From NCBI RefSeq assembly GCF_024169655.1, contig NZ_JALJWV010000001.1, forward strand, positions 3,973,001 through 4,037,000: DNA of 64,000 bases, given 5' to 3'. This DNA is from Pseudomonas marginalis. GTDB taxonomy: Bacteria; Pseudomonadota; Gammaproteobacteria; Pseudomonadales; Pseudomonadaceae. Below, piece by piece: positions 51,574 to 60,134 of this stretch. A program made the position numbers and the translations under genes. Under the pieces are notes generated by a model. The model did no database searches. It had not been told where the DNA came from and saw only the letters and a list, made by a program, of their open reading frames with translations. Each line of letters begins with the position of its first letter. Position 1 is the stretch's first letter.

Positions 51574-52356
51574 TTAGTTGAATACCATTCCACCATCGAT
51601 AATCACGGCCTGGCCGGTCATGTAGTCCGAATCCGGACCGGACAGGAATGACACACAGGCCGCTACATCTTCCGGCTGCGAAAGTCGCTTCAACGTAATG
51701 TGCTGGGCAAACTGCTCCATCCCCCACTCCACGCTTTGATTGGCGTTGTCCGCGACATCCTGGGCAACTTTGCGCATCATCGGCGTGTTGACGATGCCGG
51801 GGCAGTAGGCGTTCACGGTAATGCCCAGGTGGGCCAACTCTCGGGCCGCAGTCTGGGTGATGCCACGCACGGCAAACTTTGTCCCGCCATACACCGCCAG
51901 GTCCGGATTGCCGATATGACCGGCCTGGGACGAAGCACTGATGATTTTACCGCCGTGGCCCAGGGTTTTGAATGCGTCCACTGCAGCCTGAATGCCCCAT
52001 AGAACGCCACCAACGTTGATATCGAAGGTTCTGCGGTACATCTCGGGCGTAATCGCTTCAATCGGGGCGATTGGCGCGATGCCGGCGTTGTTGATGACCA
52101 CATGCAGGTCGCCAAGGCCATCCACCGCTTCCTTTACAGCCTTGAAGACATTGTCTCGATCAGCCACATCCACGCTGATGGCCAGGGCTTTGCCGCCGGC
52201 TTTGTTGATGCGTTCGGCGACCTGACGAGCGGTTTCAATATTCATGTCCGCGCAGGCCACGGCAAACCCATCTGCCGCCAACCGCACGGCAATGGCCTCA
52301 CCGATCCCTTGACCGGCGCCGGTAACAAACGCAACTTTTCCCAAGGACTTGCTCAT
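51574..52356 (-). CDS. Acetoin/diacetyl reductase-like SDR (BudC-like)
   Basis: A 260-residue SDR resembling meso-2,3-butanediol dehydrogenase: VAFVTGAGQGIGEAIAVRLAADG, CADMN (NADH-type Asp), VINNAGIAPIAPIEAITPEMYRR, ISASSQAGHIGNPDLAVYGGTKFAVRG (catalytic Ser, Tyr, Lys) and NAYCPGIVNTPMMRKVAQD. ATG at 52356 follows AGAAGGA. Lies between OprB and the GldA-like gene, 72 and 38 bp away. It would interconvert 2,3-butanediol, acetoin and diacetyl, or related hydroxyketones. Confidence 0.87.
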   Translation of the reverse strand: MSKSLGKVAFVTGAGQGIGEAIAVRLAADGFAVACADMNIETARQVAERINKAGGKALAISVDVADRDNVFKAVKEAVDGLGDLHVVINNAGIAPIAPIEAITPEMYRRTFDINVGGVLWGIQAAVDAFKTLGHGGKIISASSQAGHIGNPDLAVYGGTKFAVRGITQTAARELAHLGITVNAYCPGIVNTPMMRKVAQDVADNANQSVEWGMEQFAQHITLKRLSQPEDVAACVSFLSGPDSDYMTGQAVIIDGGMVFN

Positions 52357-52428
52357 TTTTATATTCCTTCTCAATCGTGATGGGGATATTGGCTAGCGAT
52401 GACTGACGGTTCAGGTGCAGACAACGGC

Positions 52429-53760
52429 TTAAAAGCTCGCTTGCAGTTTCAGGCCGGCGACCCAGGCGTTATCCACTTCATACACACCGCCAGGATTGCG
52501 CACGTACTGCACGTTCGGGCGCACAGTCAGCCAGTCGGTGACATGCACGCCATAGTTGAGCTCGATGTTGTATTCGCTGTGCTGCACCGGGACGTAGAGC
52601 GGGTCGTCGTAGTCGGTGATGCCCGTGCTGTCATTGATCAGGCGCTGGCGCTTGGTGACGTCGTCGTTGACCTTCAGGCGGGCAACCCCCAGGCCGATGT
52701 CATCCTTGGGACGCGCATCGAACGGGCCTTTGTAGACCGCACCGATGTTCTGGAAACTTTCGATGCTGCTGGTGGCCTTGTCATGCACGGTCAGGCTGGC
52801 AAACACACTCAACCCCCGTGATGCATCGCCATGATGGGCGGTGAATTGCTGCTGGCCCATGATCCACGCACCGTGTTTGCTGCTACGGGATTTGGGCGCC
52901 TGGCCGGTCAACGCCTGCGGTGCGCCGTTGATATCCTCGTACACGTCATTGGCGGCGGCGCTGCTGTGGTAGTAGCCCAAGCGGTATTCACCGGGCAACG
53001 CTTGCTGGCCCACCGTTGGCTTCCAGATCACTTCGACCGGCACCAAGGCGCCTTTTGTGCCACTGCCGCTGAGCTTGAAACCGTTGCCGGTGCTCAGGTA
53101 CGACGGGTTCTGCTCATACGCCCCGACCTGCACCGCCCACTGTTCATTCAGGTTGTAGCGAACGCGCGCCCCCCATTGGCTGACGGGGCCGCTGTACCAG
53201 ACATCTCCGGCCACGTTACCGATGGGCGCACTGCAGAACGACAAACTCTGGAAGTCGCACGGGAAGCTGGCAAAGTCTTCATTGACTCCCAAACGGCCCA
53301 GCTTGAGATCCAGGGCGCTGTCGAAAAACTTCTGGCGATACCACATCTGAGTCAGGCGCCAGGTCTGTCCCCTGCCCCACACTTCCTGCACCGAGCTGAG
53401 CTGCGGGGCGCGCGGGTCGGAGACGCGTTCGTTGGAGAGGTTATTGCCATTGCGCTCCGTCACCAGCAGTTGGAACTCGGCGTCGTTCCAGCCCAGCAAC
53501 TTTTGCAGGTCCAGGTGAGTGCCAAGTGCCCATTGCGCGGTGTAGCGTGCGGTGCGGTCATGGTTGTAGCCGCCGTGAACGTTGGTGGCCCCTTCACCGA
53601 CGTAGCCAACGATCACGTCAACGCCCTGTTCCAGCAGCTCACTGCGTAACCCGCCCCAATCACCCGTGCCCCATTGCGAGGAAGGGTCAGCGGCGGATGC
53701 GGGTACAGCAATGCACGACAGGAGCCCAAGCCCCAGCGGCAGTTTCCAAGCGATGTTCAT
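52429..53760 (-). CDS. Carbohydrate-selective porin OprB family
   Basis: A 443-residue outer membrane porin with a cleavable signal peptide (LPLGLGLLSCIAVPASA-AD). GDWGGLRSELLEQGVDVIVGYVGE, GRLGVNEDFASFPCDFQSLSFCSAPIGN and the terminal strand AWVAGLKLQASF with the C-terminal Phe are OprB characters. OprB channels admit sugars and polyols, which fits a polyol or hydroxyketone substrate for this operon. It begins 105 bp after the aldehyde dehydrogenase, with a hairpin between. Confidence 0.88.
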   Translation of the reverse strand: MNIAWKLPLGLGLLSCIAVPASAADPSSQWGTGDWGGLRSELLEQGVDVIVGYVGEGATNVHGGYNHDRTARYTAQWALGTHLDLQKLLGWNDAEFQLLVTERNGNNLSNERVSDPRAPQLSSVQEVWGRGQTWRLTQMWYRQKFFDSALDLKLGRLGVNEDFASFPCDFQSLSFCSAPIGNVAGDVWYSGPVSQWGARVRYNLNEQWAVQVGAYEQNPSYLSTGNGFKLSGSGTKGALVPVEVIWKPTVGQQALPGEYRLGYYHSSAAANDVYEDINGAPQALTGQAPKSRSSKHGAWIMGQQQFTAHHGDASRGLSVFASLTVHDKATSSIESFQNIGAVYKGPFDARPKDDIGLGVARLKVNDDVTKRQRLINDSTGITDYDDPLYVPVQHSEYNIELNYGVHVTDWLTVRPNVQYVRNPGGVYEVDNAWVAGLKLQASF

Positions 53761-53804
53761 GTCGATATTTCCTATTGTTTTTATGTTTTACGACACAGCG
53801 TGAA

Positions 53805-53827
53805 GCGGGCCGCGGGGCAAGGCCCGC
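53805..53827. promoter_or_regulatory. Intercistronic hairpin between aldehyde dehydrogenase and OprB
   Basis: Perfect 7-bp GC stem GCGGGCC-N9-GGCCCGC without a T run. Its place inside an apparent operon suggests mRNA processing or partial attenuation rather than full termination. Confidence 0.45.
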
Positions 53828-53865
53828 ACGGCCATCAAGCAAAAAACGGACAGCGACGGATCAGC

Positions 53866-55314
53866 TCAAATGCCGGCCAGGCACAGGTATTTGATCTCCA
53901 GGTAATCCTCAAGGCCGTACTTGGAACCCTCACGACCGACGCCCGAGGCCTTGACCCCACCGAACGGCGCGGCCTCGGAGCTGATGATTCCGGTGTTGAC
54001 CCCGACGATGCCGTACTCCAGCGCCTCGCCCACCCGAAACACGCGACTCAGGTTGGCGGTATAGAAATACGCCGCCAGGCCGAACTCGGTGTCGTTGGCT
54101 TTTTTGATGACTTCGGCGTCATCAAAAAAGCGGAACACCGGCGCCAGCGGGCCGAAGGTTTCTTCCTTGGCCACCCGCGCGTTGTCTGGCACGTTCACCA
54201 AGATGGTGGGCTCGAAGAAGTTCTCGCCCTGAGCATGCGCGCCGCCGCCCTGGACAACCTTGGCGCCCTTGGCCAGCGCATCCTCGATATGCTCGCGCAC
54301 CTTGGCCACGGCCTTGCCGTCGATCAGCGGCCCGAGGGTCACGCCGTCGGTAAAACCATCACCGACCTTCAGGGCCGCGACCGCCGAGGTCAGCTTGTCG
54401 ACGAACGCGTCATACACCTTGTCATGCACGTACAGGCGGTTGGCACACACGCAGGTTTGCCCGGCGTTGCGGAATTTGGAGGCCAGCGCACCGTCCACGG
54501 CGGCATCGAGATCGGCATCCTCGAACACGATAAACGGCGCGTTGCCGCCCAGCTCCAAGGAGACCTTTTTGATGTCGTGGGCGCATTTCTCCATGATCTG
54601 GCGGCCGATCTCGGTGGAGCCGGTAAAGGAAATCTTGCGCACCACCGGGTTGCTGGTCAGCTCTTCGGCGATCTCCGCTGCGGCGCCGGTAACCACCGAC
54701 AGCACGCCCTTGGGAATGCCCGCCAACTCGGCCAGGTAGACCAAGGCCAAGGCCGAGAACGGCGTCTGCGAGGCCGGCTTGATCACCATCGTGCAGCCGG
54801 CGGCCAGGGCCGGCCCGGCTTTGCGGGTAATCATCGCGCTGGGGAAGTTCCACGGCGTAATGGCGGCGCACACGCCCACCGGTTGTTTGATCACCAACAG
54901 GCGTTTGTCGGTCGCGCCGGGGATCAGGTCGCCATAGACGCGCTTGGCCTCCTCCGCGTACCACTCAATGTACGACGCACCAAAAACGATTTCGCCCAAG
55001 GCTTCCGGCAACGGCTTGCCCTGCTCCAGGGTCATGATATGGGCCAGGTCGTGCTGGTGTTCGATGATCAGGTCGTACCAGCGGCGCAAGGCATTGGCAC
55101 GGGCCTTGGCCGAGAGTTCGCGCCAGGCCGGCAACGCACGCTCGGCGGCCTCGATGGCCCGGCGGGTTTCCGCCTGGCCCATGCGCGGGACTTGGCCGAT
55201 GGTCACACCGGTCGACGGGTTGACCACGGTGATCGTGGCCTCGTTGTCGGCAGCCAGCCACACGCCGTCGATAAAGGCCTGATGGCGCAAGAGCTGGGGG
55301 TTGTTCAACGTCAT
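53866..55314 (-). CDS. NAD(P)-dependent aldehyde dehydrogenase, succinate-semialdehyde dehydrogenase type
   Basis: A 482-residue GabD-like aldehyde dehydrogenase: ITVVNPSTGVTIGQVP, CAAITPWNFPSAMITRKAGPALAAG, KISFTGSTEIGRQIM, SLELGGNAPFIVFEDADLDAAV (Glu base) and RNAGQTCVCANRLYVHDK (Cys nucleophile). Start ATG at 55314 overlaps the Baeyer-Villiger stop by four bases; a longer frame exists but runs into that gene. It probably oxidises an aldehyde derived from the ester or lactone made by the Baeyer-Villiger enzyme; succinate semialdehyde is only one candidate. Confidence 0.87.
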   Translation of the reverse strand: MTLNNPQLLRHQAFIDGVWLAADNEATITVVNPSTGVTIGQVPRMGQAETRRAIEAAERALPAWRELSAKARANALRRWYDLIIEHQHDLAHIMTLEQGKPLPEALGEIVFGASYIEWYAEEAKRVYGDLIPGATDKRLLVIKQPVGVCAAITPWNFPSAMITRKAGPALAAGCTMVIKPASQTPFSALALVYLAELAGIPKGVLSVVTGAAAEIAEELTSNPVVRKISFTGSTEIGRQIMEKCAHDIKKVSLELGGNAPFIVFEDADLDAAVDGALASKFRNAGQTCVCANRLYVHDKVYDAFVDKLTSAVAALKVGDGFTDGVTLGPLIDGKAVAKVREHIEDALAKGAKVVQGGGAHAQGENFFEPTILVNVPDNARVAKEETFGPLAPVFRFFDDAEVIKKANDTEFGLAAYFYTANLSRVFRVGEALEYGIVGVNTGIISSEAAPFGGVKASGVGREGSKYGLEDYLEIKYLCLAGI

Positions 55315-56990
55315 TGCTGATTCTCCGTTACACGACGCGGTTGCGCGCCTTCGACACTCACGGCCTTGAACTTGAAGCCCAGGTAGTCGTCGTGCTTGAC
55401 CGCCGCCAGCTGTTCGCTGAACGCGCCCAGGCCACCCATGTAGAAGTACACCTTGTTGCTTTTGCCCGGGATGTTCGCGCCGAAGATCCACGAGTCGGTC
55501 TTGGCGAACAGCGTCTGGTCAGCGATGTCCTGGCAGATAACTCCCCATTCCTGCTCGCTTTGCGCAGAGGGCTCCACGCAGGCCAACTCGTTCTGCTCCA
55601 TGAAACCAATCAGGTCGGACACCCACTCCACTTCGGTTTCAATGGTCGGTGGAAGGTTGGTAAACGGACCGTTGGGGCCCAGGATCATGAACATATTGGG
55701 GAACTTGGCGGTGGCGACCGACAGGTAGCTCGACGGGCCGTCAGCCCAGTGATCCTTCATCGAGACGTTGTCGCGCCCGCGAATGTCGATGCGCTTGTAA
55801 TTGCCGTCCACGGCATCGAAACCGGTGGCGAACACCAGTACATCCAACTCGTGCTCGACCCCGTCCGCCGTGCGAATGCCCTTGGCGGTGATTTCTTCAA
55901 TCGGGTTGGCCTTGACGTCCACCAGCGACACATTGGGGCGATTGAAGGTGGCGTAGTAGCCGCTGTCGCACAGCGGACGCTTGGCGTAGAGATCGCGCGG
56001 CATCAACTTGCGGGCAGTTTCAGGGTCCTGGACGATTTCAGCGATTTTCTCGCGCACGAAGTTCTGGGCTTCGATGTTGGCTTCTTCGCTGGTGGCAATG
56101 TCGTTGAAGGTCTGGAACATGTAGCGGAAACCGCCGCCACCCTCCCAGGCGCGCTGGAAGATGGCTTTGCGTTCGGCGGCGCCCACGCTCATGGTGGGGA
56201 TGTCGCTCTCCGGGAAGCCGAACGCCAGCCGCGAGGAACGCACTTCCTTCCAGATCGCATCGTAGTTGCGCTTGATGTCGTCGACGTATTCACGGCTGAC
56301 CGGGCCGTTGCCTACCGGCACGGTGTATTGCGCGGAACGCTGGAACACCGTGAGGTGACCGACAGTCGGCGCGATCGCGGTAATGACTTGGCAGCCCGTG
56401 GACCCAGTACCGATCACGCCCACCCGCTTGCCTTCGAGCACGGCATCGGCCGGCCAGTTGGCGGTGTGGTACATGTGCCCCTTGAATTGGTCCAGGCCGT
56501 TGATCTTCGGCACGTTCGTCGCCGACAGCAGGCCCAGTGCCGTCACCAGGTACTTGGCGCTGTATTGATGGCCGTCATCGGCGGTGACCAGCCAGCGACT
56601 GCTGTGCTCATCGAACACCGCAGCGGTGATGCCGGTTTCCAGTTGGATATCACGACGCAGGTCATGGCGATCAACCGCGTGATTGAGGTAGGACAGAATC
56701 TGCGGCTGGGTCAGGTAGCGCGTGGTGATATCCCACTCCTGGCACAGCTCGCGATCCCAGGAGAAGCAGTACACAAACGATTCACTGTCGGATAACGCGC
56801 CAGGGTAGCGGTTCCAGAACCAGGTGCCGCCGATACCGCCGGCCTTGTCGAAGGCACGCACCTTCAGGCCCAGTTCATCGCGCAACTTCTTGAGCATGTA
56901 AATGCCGCCGAAGCCTGCACCAATCACAATGGCGTCGTAGTGGATGATGTCGGTGCCAACCGAACGTTTGGCCAGAACTGTAGTTGTCAT
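55311..56990 (-). CDS. Baeyer-Villiger monooxygenase (cyclohexanone monooxygenase type)
   Basis: A 559-residue type I BVMO. FAD site YDAIVIGAGFGGIYMLKKL, GGIGGTWFWNRYPGALSDSES, the BVMO fingerprint FKGHMYHTANWP (FxGxxxHxxxW) near residue 168-180, NADPH site GKRVGVIGTGSTGCQVI, and LVFATGFDAVDG. It lacks the long N-terminal extension of 4-hydroxyacetophenone monooxygenase HapA (about 640 residues), so it is not the missing HapA. It inserts oxygen next to a ketone, giving ester or lactone. An esterase or lactonase, present in most such clusters, is not adjacent. Confidence 0.93.
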   Translation of the reverse strand: MTTTVLAKRSVGTDIIHYDAIVIGAGFGGIYMLKKLRDELGLKVRAFDKAGGIGGTWFWNRYPGALSDSESFVYCFSWDRELCQEWDITTRYLTQPQILSYLNHAVDRHDLRRDIQLETGITAAVFDEHSSRWLVTADDGHQYSAKYLVTALGLLSATNVPKINGLDQFKGHMYHTANWPADAVLEGKRVGVIGTGSTGCQVITAIAPTVGHLTVFQRSAQYTVPVGNGPVSREYVDDIKRNYDAIWKEVRSSRLAFGFPESDIPTMSVGAAERKAIFQRAWEGGGGFRYMFQTFNDIATSEEANIEAQNFVREKIAEIVQDPETARKLMPRDLYAKRPLCDSGYYATFNRPNVSLVDVKANPIEEITAKGIRTADGVEHELDVLVFATGFDAVDGNYKRIDIRGRDNVSMKDHWADGPSSYLSVATAKFPNMFMILGPNGPFTNLPPTIETEVEWVSDLIGFMEQNELACVEPSAQSEQEWGVICQDIADQTLFAKTDSWIFGANIPGKSNKVYFYMGGLGAFSEQLAAVKHDDYLGFKFKAVSVEGAQPRRVTENQQ

Positions 56991-57109
56991 TATGTTCTCC
57001 TGTTTCGATCAGTGCGCCTGCGGCTTGAACAAAGCTGCAGGCAAGCCGTATCCGTTCCCCCGAATCAAGGTTTCAGGGGACGTAAACTCAATAAGTAAGC
57101 GGGGTTCAA

Positions 57110-57910
57110 CTAAAGCGAGAAGCCGCCATCAACGGCGATCGCCTGCCCGGTCACGTGGGGCGCGCAGGCGAGGTAAACCGCAAGTTGGCCCATGTCTTCC
57201 ACGGTTTGCGCTTCGCCTTGGGGCAGCAGGCTGGACTGGTGCCGTTCCCAGGACTGCACTTCGGTTTCGCCAGGCTGGGCCCAGCGTGCGGAAAGCCCTT
57301 CGTCACCGCGCCACATGCCGGTGCCGACCACACCCGGACAAAGGGCGTTGACAGTGATGCCCTCGCGGGCGACCTCTTTGGCGAAGGCGTTGGTAAATCC
57401 AATCACTGCAAACTTGGAGGCGCTGTAGTGGGACAGGTCCGGGAAGCCGACTTTGCCGGCAATCGACGCCAGGTTGATGATGCGGCCGAAGTTGTGCTCG
57501 CGCATCAACTTGAGCTCGGCCTGGCAGCAGAGGAATACGCCACGGGCGTTGATGTTCATGATGCGGTCCCACTCGCTGACCGCCAGCTCGTCAACGCGGC
57601 CAAGGCTGACTACACCTGCGTTGTTGACAGCCACATCCAGGCGACCAAATTCTGCCCGAACTTGCTCGATCAGGCTGACGACGCTCTCGGGCTTGCTGAC
57701 GTCAACTTGCAGGGCTACCGCCCGACGACCCAAGGCCCGTACCAGGGCGGCGGCCTCTTCGGCGATGCCCAAGTCATAATCAGCAAGCACCAGGTCTGCG
57801 CCTGCCTGGGCCAGGCTCAGCGCAATGCCCTGGCCAATACCACGACCGGCACCCGTCACCAGGGCAACCTTGCCGTTCAGGGAGAAATTCACAGCATTGA
57901 ATTCGCTCAT
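57110..57910 (-). CDS. Short-chain dehydrogenase, first gene of the BVMO operon
   Basis: A 266-residue classical SDR: VALVTGAGRGIGQGIALSLAQAG, ADYD (NAD-type acidic residue), VNNAGVVSLGRVDELA, INLASIAGKVGFPDLSHYSASKFAV (Ser, Tyr, Lys) and NALCPGVVGTGMWRGDE. Likely oxidises a secondary alcohol to the ketone that the BVMO uses. ATG at 57910 follows AGAGG. A sigma-54 promoter lies 67 bp upstream (57977-57991). The C-terminal PQGEAQTVEDMG segment is similar to acetoin- and gluconate-type SDRs. Confidence 0.88.
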   Translation of the reverse strand: MSEFNAVNFSLNGKVALVTGAGRGIGQGIALSLAQAGADLVLADYDLGIAEEAAALVRALGRRAVALQVDVSKPESVVSLIEQVRAEFGRLDVAVNNAGVVSLGRVDELAVSEWDRIMNINARGVFLCCQAELKLMREHNFGRIINLASIAGKVGFPDLSHYSASKFAVIGFTNAFAKEVAREGITVNALCPGVVGTGMWRGDEGLSARWAQPGETEVQSWERHQSSLLPQGEAQTVEDMGQLAVYLACAPHVTGQAIAVDGGFSL

Positions 57911-57976
57911 GTACTGCCTCTGTCATTATTTTTGTTGAGTTGCGACCGTTCGACGCGGCCTGCTGAGACTGACAGA

Positions 57977-57991
57977 GCAAGGCGAATGCCA
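57977..57991 (-). promoter_or_regulatory. Sigma-54 promoter of the BVMO operon
   Basis: On the minus strand: TGGCATTCGCCTTGC, matching TGGCAC-N5-TTGC with one difference and the exact GG-N10-GC spacing. It lies 67 bp before the SDR start and faces away from the AcoR-like activator gene, whose family requires sigma-54. Confidence 0.8.
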
Positions 57992-58071
57992 ATACCGTAA
58001 TACTTGGCTGTAAAGGCCGGAATAGAGGGATCGTCAGCTTAATTAACGTACCCCGCGTCAATGCCTGCGCA

Positions 58072-58127
58072 AGACATAACCGCTCGTACCTTGCGTGGGA
58101 CGCTGCGAATACTGAGCGGTTATGTCT
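58072..58127. promoter_or_regulatory. Long inverted repeat, likely activator site
   Basis: Perfect 14-bp arms AGACATAACCGCTC and GAGCGGTTATGTCT, separated by 28 bp. Centre is about 115 bp upstream of the sigma-54 promoter and 125 bp before the activator's ATG, a usual place for an enhancer. Probably bound by the AcoR-like protein; it could also be read as a very long hairpin. Confidence 0.7.
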
Positions 58128-58223
58128 CACCGGCACCGGCTGACGGATTCAGCTTGAAGGGATCGGCCAAGCCGCCTTTAATGGCCATCAACAGAAAAAT
58201 AAGATCCAACCTTCGGAGGTACC

Positions 58224-60092
58224 ATGTCCTCTGGTTTTTCGAAGACTCATGTGGAACACGTGAGTCGCGTATTGCGCACTGCCCAACATGCACCGACCCT
58301 GCCGGTGCCCAATGCCATCCTCGATTCCTGGCGACGCTCGGTACAGCACTACAAGCTCGACCCGGGTTCATTACAGGGCCCGAGGGTTCTTGAGGCCCAC
58401 CAAATCCATGAACACCGCCAGCGTGTCGACGACTTCCTGCACCTGGCAGGTGACGAAATGTCACGGTTGCACAGCCGCGTAAGAGACGCCGATTACTGTG
58501 TGATGCTCACCGATACGCTGGGCTGTACCGTCGACTACCGGATCGAGTCAGCCCTGCGCGGCGAGTACCGCCGTTCCGGCATGGACGTCGGCACTTGCTG
58601 GTCGGAAAAGGAAGAAGGTACGACAGCTGTCAGCGCGGTGTTGATCGACAAACTGCCGGTCACCGTGCACAAGCTGGATCACTTCCGTGCGGCGTTCATC
58701 GGCAACACCTGCTCTGCGGCGCCGATATTTTCACCCCGCGGAGAGATCCTGGCGGTATTGGACGTCTCTTCGGTTCGTGCTCCGGATGACCGGCGCAGCC
58801 AGTATTTGATTCGGCAAATGGTCATTCAAAGCGCCACGGACCTCGAAAATGCCTACTTCATGTACAGCACCCAAGATCTATGGGTGTTACGTGCTCACCC
58901 CCTGCCAGGTTATGTCGACAGCCAGCCTCAATGCCTGTTCGCCTGGGACCGTGATGGTCGGATTGAAGCGCTCAACCCTGCCGCGCGGCGCCTGCTGTTG
59001 CAGCGCTGTGGCCGGATCCCCGCGCATATCGACGAAGCCTTCGCCTCAGCGCAACTGCCCGCCGCCGGGGATGACAGCCTCCACTATTTGCCGTCGATGG
59101 GGCTGCATGTGCGCCTCAAGATGCCTCGCCGGCCCATCAGCGCCCCCGTGGTCAGCCATCCGGCGTCAGCGCTCGACCCCAAGGTTGCGCAGGCGTTGGA
59201 GCTGGCGGTACGGGTCAAGGATCGTGGCCTGCCAGTGTTGATCCATGGTGAAACCGGTGCAGGCAAGGAACACTTTGCATTGCAACTCCATGCTGCCAGC
59301 AAGCGCCGTGACAAACCCTTTGTTGCGGTGAACTGCGCGGCGATTCCCGAGAGTCTGATCGAGAGTGAACTGTTCGGTTATGCCGCAGGTGCCTTTACCG
59401 GCGCCTCAACCAAAGGCATGCGTGGCTTGTTGCAACAAGCCGATGGCGGCACCTTGTTTCTCGATGAGATCGGCGATATGCCCCTGCCCCTGCAAACCCG
59501 CCTATTGCGGGTGCTCAGCGAGGGTGAAGTGGCCCCCTTGGGCGGAGCTCGCACCCAGTCCATCGATATTCAGGTGATTTGCGCCAGCCACCGCGATATC
59601 GCCACGCTGGTTGAAACCGGCAGCTTTCGTGAAGACCTGTTTTTCCGCCTGAGCGGCGCACGCTTTGATATACCGCCGCTACGCGAACGCAAAGACAAAC
59701 TGGCGTTGATCAACAAACTGTTGGGCGACGAATGCCAGCGCTCAGGCGAACGCCTTGAACTGAGCGAAGCTGCACTGGAAATGCTCTTGAACTACAGCTG
59801 GCCCGGCAACATGCGGCAACTGCACCACGTACTGCGTTACGCGTGCGCCGTGTGTAAAGGCCAGGTGATCGGGGTGGATGATCTGCCGGTGACGCTCGGC
59901 GCGAGCGCGCCGGTAAAGGGCCAGGAGACCGTCAGCGGCAGCCCGGAGCGCCAGGCTTTGATCGACACGCTTGTGCGCAATCGATGGAAACCCCTTTTGG
60001 CCGCCCAAGAACTGGGGATCTCCCGTGCAACGCTGTACCGCAAGGTCAACTTGCACGGCATCAAAATGCCAGGCAAGGGTTCGTACAACTGA
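58224..60092 (+). CDS. AcoR-type sigma-54-dependent transcriptional activator
   Basis: A 622-residue enhancer-binding protein. N-terminal GAF-type sensor (about residues 50-210, with DVGTCWSEKEEGTTAVSAVL and FIGNTCSAAPIFSPRGEILAVLDVSS, as in AcoR). Then AAA+ core: Walker A in GETGAGKEHFAL, sigma-54-contact loop GAFTGA in AAGAFTGASTKG, Walker B in GGTLFLDEIGDM. C-terminal Fis-type helix-turn-helix PLLAAQELGISRATLYRKV. ATG at 58224 follows GGAGG. Divergent from the BVMO operon, which has a sigma-54 promoter. AcoR responds to acetoin; here a hydroxyketone is plausible. Confidence 0.93.
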   Translation: MSSGFSKTHVEHVSRVLRTAQHAPTLPVPNAILDSWRRSVQHYKLDPGSLQGPRVLEAHQIHEHRQRVDDFLHLAGDEMSRLHSRVRDADYCVMLTDTLGCTVDYRIESALRGEYRRSGMDVGTCWSEKEEGTTAVSAVLIDKLPVTVHKLDHFRAAFIGNTCSAAPIFSPRGEILAVLDVSSVRAPDDRRSQYLIRQMVIQSATDLENAYFMYSTQDLWVLRAHPLPGYVDSQPQCLFAWDRDGRIEALNPAARRLLLQRCGRIPAHIDEAFASAQLPAAGDDSLHYLPSMGLHVRLKMPRRPISAPVVSHPASALDPKVAQALELAVRVKDRGLPVLIHGETGAGKEHFALQLHAASKRRDKPFVAVNCAAIPESLIESELFGYAAGAFTGASTKGMRGLLQQADGGTLFLDEIGDMPLPLQTRLLRVLSEGEVAPLGGARTQSIDIQVICASHRDIATLVETGSFREDLFFRLSGARFDIPPLRERKDKLALINKLLGDECQRSGERLELSEAALEMLLNYSWPGNMRQLHHVLRYACAVCKGQVIGVDDLPVTLGASAPVKGQETVSGSPERQALIDTLVRNRWKPLLAAQELGISRATLYRKVNLHGIKMPGKGSYN

Positions 60093-60097
60093 ACCTG

Positions 60098-60126
60098 CGG
60101 CAGGCGCGCTCTTCGCCCGCCTGCCG
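60098..60126. terminator. Hairpin between convergent acoR-like and etfA genes
   Basis: Perfect 9-bp stem CGGCAGGCG-N11-CGCCTGCCG, directly after the activator stop (60092) and before the etfA stop (60135). Probably bidirectional; no T run. Confidence 0.6.
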
Positions 60127-60134
60127 ACTGGTTA

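Noticed and set aside
53674..55320. A 548-codon plus-strand frame
   Set aside because: It is antisense to the aldehyde dehydrogenase and shows no protein family signature.
55311..56990. The BVMO as the missing HapA
   Set aside because: It has cyclohexanone-monooxygenase length and start, without the long N-terminal extension of 4-hydroxyacetophenone monooxygenase, and lies in a different operon.
58072..58127. The 14-bp inverted repeat as ends of an insertion sequence
   Set aside because: Only 28 bp lie between the arms and no transposase or target duplication is seen; an activator site fits better.
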